Below are positions 34,882 through 43,837 of a DNA stretch of 64,000 nt, one piece after another. A program made the position numbers and the translations under genes. Under the pieces are notes generated by a model that saw only the letters and a program-made list of their open reading frames with translations, searched no databases and was not told where the DNA came from. The stretch covers positions 501,626-565,625 of the forward strand of contig NZ_FOGB01000002.1 of the NCBI RefSeq assembly GCF_900111095.1, read 5' to 3'. Position 1 is the first letter of the stretch, and each line of letters starts with the position of its first letter. This DNA comes from Amphritea atlantica. Lineage in GTDB: Bacteria; Pseudomonadota; Gammaproteobacteria; Pseudomonadales; Balneatricaceae.

Positions 34882-36528
34882 ATGAATAACAACTCCCGCT
34901 TAAAATCCTTGCCCCTGACAAGAACGTCATTAAAGCCCCTGACGGTTGCCATTTCACTGGCAACGGTTCTATGCGTTCCAGAGGCACTGGCGTATAAAAT
35001 TGATACCGGTAATCCTGATATCAGACTGCGCTGGGATAACACCTTTAAATACAGTGCGGCATTCAGGGTGGAAGACAAGTCAGACTCTCTGCTGGCCGAT
35101 GTTAACTATGATGATGGTGACCGCAACTTCGATAAAGGGCTAATATCCAACAGACTCGACTGGCTGACCGAACTGGATGCCCGTTATAAAGATTATGGAG
35201 TAAGGGTGAGTGGCGCTGCCTGGTATGACTCGGTGTATAACCAGAGCAACGATAACGACTCGCCGTTTACCAATAATGCCACCAGCGTCAAAAACAACAA
35301 GTTCACCGACGAAACCCGCGATGTGCATGGACGTAAGGCCGAGCTGCTGGATGCGTTTGTCTACGGTAACTTTGACCTCGGTGATATGCGCAGCAACCTG
35401 CGTCTGGGACGCCACTCACTGGTATACGGTGAAACGCTTTTCTTTGGTGCCAACGGTATCGCTGATGCTCAGGGCCCCATCGATCTGATCAAACTGTTAA
35501 GCGTACCGAGCACACAGTTTAAAGAGGTGTTGCGGCCGGTTAACCAGTTGTCTGGCACCTTGCAGATCAGTCCGGAACTGTCTTTGGGCGGTTACTACCA
35601 GTTCGGCTGGGAAGAGACCCGTCTGCCGGGTGTCGGCAGCTATCTGTCCAATATTGACTGGGCCGGTCCCGGTACTGAATCACTGATCGCCGGTCCCGGG
35701 GTTGTCTGGAATCATATCTCAGATGTCGAACCGGATGATTCCGGTCAGGGTGGTCTGAAACTGCGTATCGCCCCGGAAGAGAGTGATTTTGAGTATGGTC
35801 TTTACTATGCCCGCTATCACGCCAAGACGCCGTCGGGCTTCTATTTTGACCCGGTCGGGGGGACTATCCGCACCGTCTATGGTCAGGATATTGACACCTT
35901 TGGCGCCAGTGCGACTACCTCCATTGGTCAGCTGAATATCGCGGCGGAAGCATCGATGCGCACTAACGCCCCGCTCAACAGTGATCCGCAGATCTCCGTC
36001 GGCCAGACCGCCGATAACGATAACAACATTCTTTATGCGGTGGGTAAGACCGCCCATGCCAACCTTTCCGGTATCTATGTATTGCAGCCAAGTTCCCTAT
36101 GGGATGGCGGTGCATTGCTGGGTGAGCTGGCGTGGAACCGGGTGGTGTCGGTCGATAAGAATCCGAATGCGCTGGATCCTAACAGTACCCGCGACGCCTG
36201 GGCGATGCGGATGATCTTTTCGCCAGCCTACTTTCAGGTATTGCCAGGTCTGGATGTCGAAGTGCCTGTCGGCCTTGGATACAACTTTGCCGGGCGTTCC
36301 GGCGCGGTTGCCAATATGAATGGTGGTGCCTCTTACGGCGGTGATTTCTCTCTGGGGGTTAACGGAACCTACCAGAACACCTGGAAACTGGGAGCCAGTT
36401 ATGTGCGTTTTCTCGGCGACGAGTTCAGCTTCGTAACGCCGCAGAACAACCCGGCTCCGGCGCTTTCATTTAAACAGACCCGTGCCGACCGGGATTTTGT
36501 GTCGCTGTATATTCAGCGCAGTTTCTAA
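34882..36528 (+). CDS. DUF1302 family outer-membrane protein
   Basis: A 548-aa protein with a long signal region (cut near EALAYKIDTG, about residue 33) and a body of alternating strands. Family phrases include DIRLRWDNTFKYSAAFRV, NRLDWLTELDARYKDYGVR and LRLGRHSLVYGETLFFGANG, with a C-terminal phenylalanine (SLYIQRSF) as in outer-membrane barrels. DUF1302 proteins accompany catabolic genes for hydrophobic compounds and are thought to be porin-like; transport has not been shown in general. It is followed by its usual partner, DUF1329. Confidence 0.87.
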   Translation: MNNNSRLKSLPLTRTSLKPLTVAISLATVLCVPEALAYKIDTGNPDIRLRWDNTFKYSAAFRVEDKSDSLLADVNYDDGDRNFDKGLISNRLDWLTELDARYKDYGVRVSGAAWYDSVYNQSNDNDSPFTNNATSVKNNKFTDETRDVHGRKAELLDAFVYGNFDLGDMRSNLRLGRHSLVYGETLFFGANGIADAQGPIDLIKLLSVPSTQFKEVLRPVNQLSGTLQISPELSLGGYYQFGWEETRLPGVGSYLSNIDWAGPGTESLIAGPGVVWNHISDVEPDDSGQGGLKLRIAPEESDFEYGLYYARYHAKTPSGFYFDPVGGTIRTVYGQDIDTFGASATTSIGQLNIAAEASMRTNAPLNSDPQISVGQTADNDNNILYAVGKTAHANLSGIYVLQPSSLWDGGALLGELAWNRVVSVDKNPNALDPNSTRDAWAMRMIFSPAYFQVLPGLDVEVPVGLGYNFAGRSGAVANMNGGASYGGDFSLGVNGTYQNTWKLGASYVRFLGDEFSFVTPQNNPAPALSFKQTRADRDFVSLYIQRSF

Positions 36529-36552
36529 CCGAATTCAGTGGAGATAAAAATA

Positions 36553-37911
36553 ATGAAAAATACACTTAAAGCACTGGTGACAGGGGTTGCTCTGGCACTG
36601 ACCTCACAACTCTCGCTGGCCGCTGTTGATGCCCAGACGGCAGCACAACTTAACACTACGCTGACGCCACTGGGGGCGGAAAAATCAGGCAATGCTGCGG
36701 GCACCATTCCCGAGTGGAAAGGTGGCTATACCACCGTGGCGGCCGGTTATAAAAGTGGTGAGGTACGTCCTGATCCATTTGCCAGTGATAAACCGCTGTT
36801 TACCATTACAGCTGCAAATCTGGCGCAATACAGTGATCAGTTGAGTGATGGCGTCAAAGCCCTGTTTGCCAAAAATCCTGATTTTCGCATGAATATCTAT
36901 CCCACCCATCGTTCGGCAGCGGCACCTGAATGGGTTTATAGCAATACCGAAAAGAATGCCACCCGCGCGGAACTGGCAGCGGATGAAACCTCCGTCAGTG
37001 GTGCTTATGGTGGCATCCCGTTCCCGATTCCAAAAACCGGTGCCGAGGTGATGTGGAATCATCGCTTAGGCTGGTCGGGAGAATCGGTCGAGTATGCGAT
37101 GAAAACCTATATTGTGACTGCCGATGGGCATCGCTCGCTGGCCAGTGAAGGTGATGAGTTGATGCAGTTTCCTTACTATTACAAGGAGGGGGACGCTGCC
37201 GACTATAGCGGTGTAAACCAGTTAGGGCGTTTTATTGTGACCGGTCCGGCGTCTAAGGCCGGCGAAGCAATCCTGGTTCATGACCCGTCAATCGCCGGGA
37301 AAAAACGCGCTATCTGGCAGTATCTGGTGGGGCAGCGCCGGGTGCGTAAAGCGCCATCTGTTGCCTATGATACTCCCGATTTCGTCACCTCGGGGGTCGG
37401 CTTGTTTGATGAGGCCTTTATGATGTTTGGCCCTATTGATCGCCATCACTATAAGTTGCTGGGCAAAAAAGAGCTCTTTATCCCTTACAACAATAACCGT
37501 GCCGCGCAGGTGAGTATTGATGAGCTGATGGGTGAGCATTTTCTCAATCCGGAGAATGTCCGCTGGGAACTGCATCGGGTCTGGGTGGTAGATGCTGAAC
37601 TGAAAGACGGCATGCGTCACACCGTACCGAAGCGTACCTATTATGTCGACGAAGACAGCTGGAAAATTGTCCTGTTTGATGGCTGGGATGCTAAAGGTGA
37701 TCTGTGGCGCATGAACTACTCACTGACCTATCTGGTGCCCGAACTGCCAGCATTGGTGACTAATGTGATGTGGGGGGGGTATGACCTGCAAACCGGCGCG
37801 TACTATCTGAACGCTGCCATGAATGGTGGTACCCCACATTACCGGGTGCGTGAACCGATATCTGAAGGCACCTGGAGTCCGGTAGAACTGGCCAACCAGG
37901 GGGCTCGCTAA
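36553..37911 (+). CDS. DUF1329 family periplasmic/outer-membrane protein
   Basis: A 452-aa secreted protein: signal peptide MKNTLKALVTGVALALTSQL, then the mature start AVDAQTAAQL. Typical DUF1329 features are AGTIPEWKGGYTT, FPIPKTGAEVMWNHRLGWSG and QRRVRKAPSVAYDTPDFVTS. The fold is related to the lipoprotein-handling LolA/LolB group, which supports binding of a hydrophobic ligand. Start ATG at 36553 follows GGAG; it lies 24 bp after the DUF1302 gene. Confidence 0.87.
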   Translation: MKNTLKALVTGVALALTSQLSLAAVDAQTAAQLNTTLTPLGAEKSGNAAGTIPEWKGGYTTVAAGYKSGEVRPDPFASDKPLFTITAANLAQYSDQLSDGVKALFAKNPDFRMNIYPTHRSAAAPEWVYSNTEKNATRAELAADETSVSGAYGGIPFPIPKTGAEVMWNHRLGWSGESVEYAMKTYIVTADGHRSLASEGDELMQFPYYYKEGDAADYSGVNQLGRFIVTGPASKAGEAILVHDPSIAGKKRAIWQYLVGQRRVRKAPSVAYDTPDFVTSGVGLFDEAFMMFGPIDRHHYKLLGKKELFIPYNNNRAAQVSIDELMGEHFLNPENVRWELHRVWVVDAELKDGMRHTVPKRTYYVDEDSWKIVLFDGWDAKGDLWRMNYSLTYLVPELPALVTNVMWGGYDLQTGAYYLNAAMNGGTPHYRVREPISEGTWSPVELANQGAR

Positions 37912-37996
37912 TATCTCGCAATCCGTATTTGATCGTTGCCTGACGGCTGCTGTAAACCACAGCAGCTGATCTCAGGCGATGATCAGGAGTTTTCTG

Positions 37997-39115
37997 ATGG
38001 TCGTATTTTCCAATTCAACATTAAGAAACCGGCTGGCGGGAGGTTGCCTGCTGTTGCTGATGGCCGGGCAAAGCTGGACCGCTGTGGCTGCCGCTGAAAC
38101 CGGATTTACTGCGCTGGACAAGCCGGCACAGATCACTGCTCAGTCAGTGCATAAAACCATATTGTCGGTTGCACGGGCGGGTCAGCGGCTGGTGGCTGTG
38201 GGTGAAGAGGGCATTATTCTGTTATCGGACGATAACGGTCAGCACTGGAATCAGATCGTGTCGCCGGTGTCTGCCGCGCTAACTGAGGTGCAGTTTGTCG
38301 ACTCCCGTCATGGCTGGATTGTCGGCCACTATGGCGTGGTGCTGGCGACCACGGATGGCGGTGAAACCTGGCAAAAACAACTGGATGGGATTCAGGCGGC
38401 ACAGTTATTGTTAGCGGATGTTCAGCTGCGCGGTGGCGATGAGCGTGAGCTGCGTGAAGCGCGCCGCTTAATCGATGATGGCCCTGATAAACCCTTTCTC
38501 AATCTGCATTTCACTGATGCCCTCAACGGCTTTGTTTTCGGTGCCTACAACCTCATCTATCGTACCCATGATGGTGGTCAGAGCTGGCAGCCGTGGCTGA
38601 GTCGGGTTGATAACCCGATGGGGCTGCATCTGTATGGTATGGCCGAGGCGGATGGGGTGCTGATGATGGCCGGAGAGCAGGGGACTCTGCTGCGTTCCCG
38701 TGATGCCGGAGAACATTTTGAAGCGCTCGACTCGCCTTATGATGGCAGCTTTTTCGGTATTATCGCTGAGCCGGATGGGGCGTTTGTCGTCTATGGCCTG
38801 CGGGGGCACCTGTTCCGTTCAGTCGACAATGGTGACAGCTGGACTCAGCTTGATACCCGGGAAGAGGTTGCACTCAGTGCGGCGTCGATGCTGGCGGATG
38901 GGCGGCTGCTGGTGGTGAGTCAGAGTGGCTCGCTGCTGGTTAACCGGAATGACAGCGGTTTTGCGCCGGTAGCGGATCTGCCAGCGTTGCCGTTAGCGGA
39001 TGTTGTTCAGTCGGCTGACGGGGCGGCCATTGTTGCCAGTCTGGCCGGTGTTCATCGATTTGATCTGCCCGGGCGTATTGCCAGGGATAGTACGTCCGGC
39101 AGTGTGAAGGAATAG
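37997..39115 (+). CDS. YCF48/BNR-type beta-propeller protein, secreted
   Basis: A 372-aa protein with a signal peptide (MVVFSNSTLRNRL, LLLLMAGQSWTAVAAA) and repeated propeller blades: EEGIILLSDDNGQHWNQI, HYGVVLATTDGGETWQKQ, AYNLIYRTHDGGQSWQPW, EQGTLLRSRDAGEHFEAL, LRGHLFRSVDNGDSWTQL. These Asp-box-like units are shared with the photosystem II assembly factor YCF48. In DUF1302-DUF1329-RND clusters such a protein is a regular member, possibly a periplasmic scaffold. ATG 37997 is preferred because AGGAG stands 8 bp ahead; an in-frame ATG is at 37979. Confidence 0.83.
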   Translation: MVVFSNSTLRNRLAGGCLLLLMAGQSWTAVAAAETGFTALDKPAQITAQSVHKTILSVARAGQRLVAVGEEGIILLSDDNGQHWNQIVSPVSAALTEVQFVDSRHGWIVGHYGVVLATTDGGETWQKQLDGIQAAQLLLADVQLRGGDERELREARRLIDDGPDKPFLNLHFTDALNGFVFGAYNLIYRTHDGGQSWQPWLSRVDNPMGLHLYGMAEADGVLMMAGEQGTLLRSRDAGEHFEALDSPYDGSFFGIIAEPDGAFVVYGLRGHLFRSVDNGDSWTQLDTREEVALSAASMLADGRLLVVSQSGSLLVNRNDSGFAPVADLPALPLADVVQSADGAAIVASLAGVHRFDLPGRIARDSTSGSVKE

Positions 39116-39119
39116 CGTT

Positions 39120-41630
39120 GTGAATAGTGCGAATAATATAAAAACCGCTGCAGCGAGCTCGCAGCCGGAAGCGTTCGATCCCCATTCCGGATCGTTTATT
39201 GAGCGACTGGTGTTTAATCAGCGCCGGCTGGTGTTGGTATTTTGCCTGATCATCAGTATCGGGCTGGGCTGGCAGGCATCTCAGTTGGGACTGAATGCCA
39301 GCTTTGAAAAGATGATCCCCACCGGACATCCGTTTATTACCAATTTTCTTGCCAACCGTTCCAGTCTGGCCGGGCTGGGGAACTCTCTGCGGGTTGCTGT
39401 CGGTGTTAAACAGGGGACTATCTACGATCAGCAGTATCTGCAAACACTGCAGCAGATCAATGATGAACTCTACCTGTTGCCAGGGGTTGATCGTCCCTAT
39501 CTGAAGTCGCTGTGGACCCCCAGTACCCGCTGGATCGCCGTCACCGAAGAGGGCATGGATGGCGGTACGGTGATTCCTGGTAATTTTGATGGTTCTGCCG
39601 CGAGTCTGGAACAGGTTCGCCTGAATGTGCAGCGCTCCGGTGAGATCGGCCAGCTGGTGTCAGCTAATTTCCGCTCCAGTATTGTCTATGTGCCGTTGCT
39701 GGATAAAGATCCTCGCACCGGCGAACCCCTGGATTACGGTCAACTGTCCCGTCAACTGGAGCAGATCAGAACCAGGTACCAGAGCGATAATATTGAGATT
39801 CATATCACCGGTTTTGCCAAGATTGTCGGTGATCTGATCGAAGGGATGCAGCAGGTTCTGGTGTTTTTCGTACTGGCGGTGGCGATTGCCACAGCGGTAC
39901 TGTTTGCCTATACCCGCTGCCTGCGTAGCTCGCTGCTGGTGATGGGGTGCTCCCTGATCGGGGTGCTATGGCAACTGGGAATGCTGCAGCTGTTTGGCTT
40001 CGATCTGAACCCCTATTCGATCCTTGTACCGTTTCTGGTCTTTGCCATCGGTATCAGCCATGGTGCGCAGAAGATGAACGGCGTGATGCGCGATATTGGT
40101 AGTGGTATGGCGCCCTATGTGGCCACCCGCAATACCTTCCGTCGTCTGTTCCGCACCGGTATCGCGGCGCTGATTACCGATGCCTTTGGCTTTGCCGTTT
40201 TGCTGGTGATCGATATCGGTGTGATCCGCGAGCTGGCGATTGCGGCCAGTCTGGGGGTGGCGGTGCTGATTATCAGTAATCTGGTGCTGTTGCCGGTACT
40301 GCTCTCCTATATCGGTGTCACACCTAAGGCAGCTGCGCGCTCGGTTGAGCATGACTGCGTTGGTGCTGGTGATGACGGCAGTGATCGTGAAATTCATCAG
40401 GTACTGCCCGGACGGTTGTGGAAATTCTTTGCCCTGTTTACTGAGCGTAAATGGGCGTTGACAGCGTTGACGGTGGCGGCCGGACTGGCGGTGTTTGGTT
40501 CGGTGGTCGGCAGCCGCTTACAGATCGGTGATCTGGAACCGGGGGCGCCTGAGTTGCGGGCAGATTCCCGTTATAACCTGGATACCGCCTTTATGGCCGA
40601 TAACTATGCCGCCAGTTCCGATATCTTCGTGGTGATGGTGAAAACCGCCGTGGATAGCTGTACCCATTACTCAGTCTTGTCGAAGGTCCGTGAGCTGACC
40701 GGGCAGCTGGAACGGCTGCCCGGTGTTGAATCGACCAACTCAATGGCGCGGCTCTCCCGCTATGCGATGGTGGGCTACAACGAGGGCAACTTTAAATGGC
40801 TGGAGTTGATTCCCAACAATGCAGCGCTGGGAGCGGTGCAGGCTCGGGCACCACGGGAGCTGTTTAATGCGGATTGCAGTTTGTTATCAGTATATGTCTA
40901 TCTCAAGGATCATAAGGCCGCGACGCTTAACAGTGTGGTTGAAGTCGCGCAGACATTTGCCGCTGATAACAGCGATGATGAGGCTCGCTTCATGCTGGCA
41001 GCGGGCAACTCCGGTATTGAAGCGGCTACCAATATCGTGGTGAAAAAAGCGATGAATCAGATGATGTACATGGTCTACGGTGCGGTGATTATTCTCTGCT
41101 GGATCACCTTCCGCACCTGGCGTGGTGTCGTGGCGGCGGTGTTGCCACTGATGCTGACCTCGGTGATGTGTCAGGCGCTGATGGTCAAACTGGGAATCGG
41201 CGTTAAGGTGGCGATTCTGCCGGTGATTGCGCTGGGGGTGGGGATCGGTGTGGATTACGCGCTGTATGTTCTGTCTGTGTTACTGATGGGACTGCGCTTC
41301 GGCATGACGGTCACCCAGGCTTATCAGCTGGCGTTGCGTCAGACCGGTCGGATCGTGATGCTGACCGGGGCAACCCTGGCGGTGGGGGTGGCTACCTGGG
41401 TGTTTTCCCCGATCCTTTTTCAGGCGGATATGGGGATCCTGCTAGCCTTTATGTTCCTGTTTAACATGCTGGGAGCGTTGATTCTGTTGCCGGCGCTGGC
41501 GCATTTCCTGTTTGGTTCTACGGTGCTTGCTCCGCCTGTTAGCAGCAGTGCGCCAGGGCAGAAGCACAATAGTCATGATCCGGATGGTCTCAAAAGCCAG
41601 CCTTTAACTGAGGAAAACAGCCATGCTTGA
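39120..41630 (+). CDS. MMPL/RND superfamily transporter
   Basis: An 836-aa inner-membrane protein with about 12 helices: one near residue 38, a large periplasmic loop, five helices at about 235-395, another at about 440, a second loop and five more at about 650-800. Membrane signatures include FLVFAIGISHGAQKMNGVMR and ALGVGIGVDYALYVLSVLL. MMPL/HpnN-type proteins move lipids or hydrophobic molecules. A GTG start is used with AAGGAA ahead; the end overlaps the esterase gene by 8 bp. With DUF1302, DUF1329 and the YCF48-like protein it may form a trans-envelope route. Confidence 0.88.
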   Translation: MNSANNIKTAAASSQPEAFDPHSGSFIERLVFNQRRLVLVFCLIISIGLGWQASQLGLNASFEKMIPTGHPFITNFLANRSSLAGLGNSLRVAVGVKQGTIYDQQYLQTLQQINDELYLLPGVDRPYLKSLWTPSTRWIAVTEEGMDGGTVIPGNFDGSAASLEQVRLNVQRSGEIGQLVSANFRSSIVYVPLLDKDPRTGEPLDYGQLSRQLEQIRTRYQSDNIEIHITGFAKIVGDLIEGMQQVLVFFVLAVAIATAVLFAYTRCLRSSLLVMGCSLIGVLWQLGMLQLFGFDLNPYSILVPFLVFAIGISHGAQKMNGVMRDIGSGMAPYVATRNTFRRLFRTGIAALITDAFGFAVLLVIDIGVIRELAIAASLGVAVLIISNLVLLPVLLSYIGVTPKAAARSVEHDCVGAGDDGSDREIHQVLPGRLWKFFALFTERKWALTALTVAAGLAVFGSVVGSRLQIGDLEPGAPELRADSRYNLDTAFMADNYAASSDIFVVMVKTAVDSCTHYSVLSKVRELTGQLERLPGVESTNSMARLSRYAMVGYNEGNFKWLELIPNNAALGAVQARAPRELFNADCSLLSVYVYLKDHKAATLNSVVEVAQTFAADNSDDEARFMLAAGNSGIEAATNIVVKKAMNQMMYMVYGAVIILCWITFRTWRGVVAAVLPLMLTSVMCQALMVKLGIGVKVAILPVIALGVGIGVDYALYVLSVLLMGLRFGMTVTQAYQLALRQTGRIVMLTGATLAVGVATWVFSPILFQADMGILLAFMFLFNMLGALILLPALAHFLFGSTVLAPPVSSSAPGQKHNSHDPDGLKSQPLTEENSHA

Positions 41631-42567
41631 TCCGCAGATAAAAGGCATTTTGGAACAGGCGATAGCTGCCGGTGCGCCGGACTTTGCTGATCTGCCCCCC
41701 GCGGTTGGCCGTGAGGTTTACAGCCAGATACTGGCGGCCACCGATGTTGCCGTCGCTGACGGGGTGAATATTTCTGATCTGAGCATACCCGGCCCCGGCG
41801 GTGAACTGGCGTTGCGGTGTTACCGTCCGGAGGGACAGGATCAACTGGCTGGCGCGGTGCTCTATCTGCACGGTGGCGGTTTTGTGGTGGGCTGCCCCCG
41901 GGATTATGACGGTGTTGTCAGTCAGCTAAGCCGGTTGTCCGGCTGTCTGATTGTGCAGGTGGATTACCGTCTGGCACCGGAGCACCCCTACCCGGCGGCC
42001 GTCGAAGATAGTTACGCAGCACTCTGCTGGCTGGCAGATGCAGCGTCGGAGCTGGGGGTTGCACCCGGACAGATTGCGTTGGCCGGTGATAGCGCTGGTG
42101 CAAATCTGGCCGCGGTCTGTGCGTTGCTGGCACGGGATCATGCAGGTCCCTCAGTCCGCCAGCAAACCCTTATTTACCCCACTGCATCGGGCCCCGATAC
42201 CGGGTATGACTCTTATGAAAAATATGGTGAGGGCTATACGCTGACCAACCGCAGTATGGTCTATTTTATGGAGCATTATCTGGCAGGCAGTGTTGAGCCG
42301 GTGGATTTTCGGCTTGCACCGCTGGAAGCTGAAAAACTATCAGATTTGCCCCCGACTCTGATTCAGGTGGCGGGGTTTGATCCGCTGCGGGATGAAGGTA
42401 TGGCGTACGCTGAGGCACTGAAACAAGCGGGTAACTCCGTCAACCTGACTGAGTATCCGCAGCTGGTGCACGGTTATATCAGCATGTCCGGTGCGGTGGC
42501 TGCAGCGGGGCGTGCGGTTGATGAAGTGGCGACCGTCTGGCGGCAGGTTTTTAGTTCTGTTGCGTAA
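41623..42567 (+). CDS. Alpha/beta hydrolase, HSL-type carboxylesterase
   Basis: A 314-aa cytoplasmic esterase of the hormone-sensitive-lipase group. The oxyanion motif is LYLHGGGFVVG (about residue 80), the nucleophile elbow GDSAGAN (Ser near 154), the acid Asp in GFDPLRDEG and the His in LVHGYISM. No signal peptide. Within this operon it most likely cleaves an imported aryl or terpenyl ester to the alcohol handled by the next gene. Confidence 0.88.
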   Translation: MLDPQIKGILEQAIAAGAPDFADLPPAVGREVYSQILAATDVAVADGVNISDLSIPGPGGELALRCYRPEGQDQLAGAVLYLHGGGFVVGCPRDYDGVVSQLSRLSGCLIVQVDYRLAPEHPYPAAVEDSYAALCWLADAASELGVAPGQIALAGDSAGANLAAVCALLARDHAGPSVRQQTLIYPTASGPDTGYDSYEKYGEGYTLTNRSMVYFMEHYLAGSVEPVDFRLAPLEAEKLSDLPPTLIQVAGFDPLRDEGMAYAEALKQAGNSVNLTEYPQLVHGYISMSGAVAAAGRAVDEVATVWRQVFSSVA

Positions 42568-42595
42568 ACCGAGATAATAATAACAGGAGAAATTT

Positions 42596-43693
42596 ATGAA
42601 GATTCAAGCGGCTGTAGCCCGAACTGTACATGGGCCACTGACTCTGGAAGGTCTGGAACTTGAGGAACCACGGGCGGATGAAATTCTGGTGCGCGTGGTG
42701 GCGACCGGTGTCTGTCATACCGATATCGTGGTGCGCGATGGCATGCTGCCAACGCCGATGCCTGTGGTATTGGGACATGAGGGGGCCGGTGTGGTTGAAA
42801 AGGTGGGAGCCAGTGTGACCAAAGTGGCTCCGGGTGACCATGTGGTGATGACCTATAACTCCTGTGGCGGCTGCCCCAGCTGTGAGGAACATGCCCCCAG
42901 TTACTGCCATGAGTTTTTCCCCCGCAATTTTTTTGCTACCCGGGAGGATGGCACGACGGCGCTGTCAAAAGAGGGCGAGGTGATCCAGAGTAACTTCTTC
43001 GGTCAGTCCTCGTTTGCCACCCATGCGCTGTGCCATGAGCGCAACATCGTCAAAGTCACCGATGCGGTATCGCTGGATCTGCTCGGACCGCTGGCCTGTG
43101 GCGTGCAAACCGGTGCAGGTGCGGTTATCAATGCGTTGCAAGTGAAGGCGGGTAGGTCGATTGCGATCTTTGGTACCGGCTCGGTAGGGCTGTCAGCGGT
43201 GATGGCTGCCCATGCGATGGGTGCCACGACTATTATTGCCGTTGATATGAATGATGAGCGACTGGCCTTTGCCGAAGAGGTGGGGGCGACACACAGTCTG
43301 AATCCCTCTAACGGTGATGTGACCGCTGCAATCATGGAGATCACCGGTTACGGTGTCGACTATGCACTGGATACCACCGGACTGACTCCGGTGATCAGGG
43401 GCGCGGTATTGAGCCTGGCTCCACGGGGTTGTTGTGGTGTGCTGGGGGCGTCAGCTCCGGGTAGTGAGATTGTGCTCGATGAAGTGCACTTTATGAGTGG
43501 CGGTCGTCGTCTGATCGGTATCGTTGAAGGTGAATCGAATCCAGACAGTTTTATTCCGCAGCTGATCGATCTCTATCAGCAGGGTAAATTTCCCTTCGAT
43601 AAGATGGTCAGGTTCTACCCATTTGAGCAGATTAACGAGGCGATTGCGGATTCAGAGTCCGGTGTCACCATCAAACCTGTGGTCAGAATGTAG
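42596..43693 (+). CDS. Zinc-dependent aryl-alcohol dehydrogenase (XylB-like)
   Basis: A 365-aa medium-chain dehydrogenase. Catalytic zinc ligands are in ATGVCHTDIV and GHEGAGVVEKVG, the structural zinc cysteines in NSCGGCPSCEEHAPSYC, and the NAD fold in FGTGSVGLSAVMAAHAMG. Overall it resembles benzyl-alcohol dehydrogenases. It would oxidise the alcohol released by the esterase to the aldehyde used by the ALDH at the operon start. RBS: AGGAGAAA. Confidence 0.9.
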   Translation: MKIQAAVARTVHGPLTLEGLELEEPRADEILVRVVATGVCHTDIVVRDGMLPTPMPVVLGHEGAGVVEKVGASVTKVAPGDHVVMTYNSCGGCPSCEEHAPSYCHEFFPRNFFATREDGTTALSKEGEVIQSNFFGQSSFATHALCHERNIVKVTDAVSLDLLGPLACGVQTGAGAVINALQVKAGRSIAIFGTGSVGLSAVMAAHAMGATTIIAVDMNDERLAFAEEVGATHSLNPSNGDVTAAIMEITGYGVDYALDTTGLTPVIRGAVLSLAPRGCCGVLGASAPGSEIVLDEVHFMSGGRRLIGIVEGESNPDSFIPQLIDLYQQGKFPFDKMVRFYPFEQINEAIADSESGVTIKPVVRM

Positions 43694-43763
43694 GATGCCT
43701 TAGCGAAAGTGAATTAGCCCATACTTTCGTAGGCAATTGGAAAACAGGTATTGTTTTCGTGCC

Positions 43764-43796
43764 CACCACCTGCGTTTTTTGCAGGTGGTGTTTTTT
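43764..43796 (+). terminator. Terminator of the catabolic operon
   Basis: Perfect 10-bp stem CACCACCTGC / GCAGGTGGTG with a GTTTTTT loop, followed by six T. Confidence 0.92.
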
Positions 43797-43837
43797 GCAT
43801 TTTAAACCACGTTTTTCTATAGGTAGCTGCAGAGATC

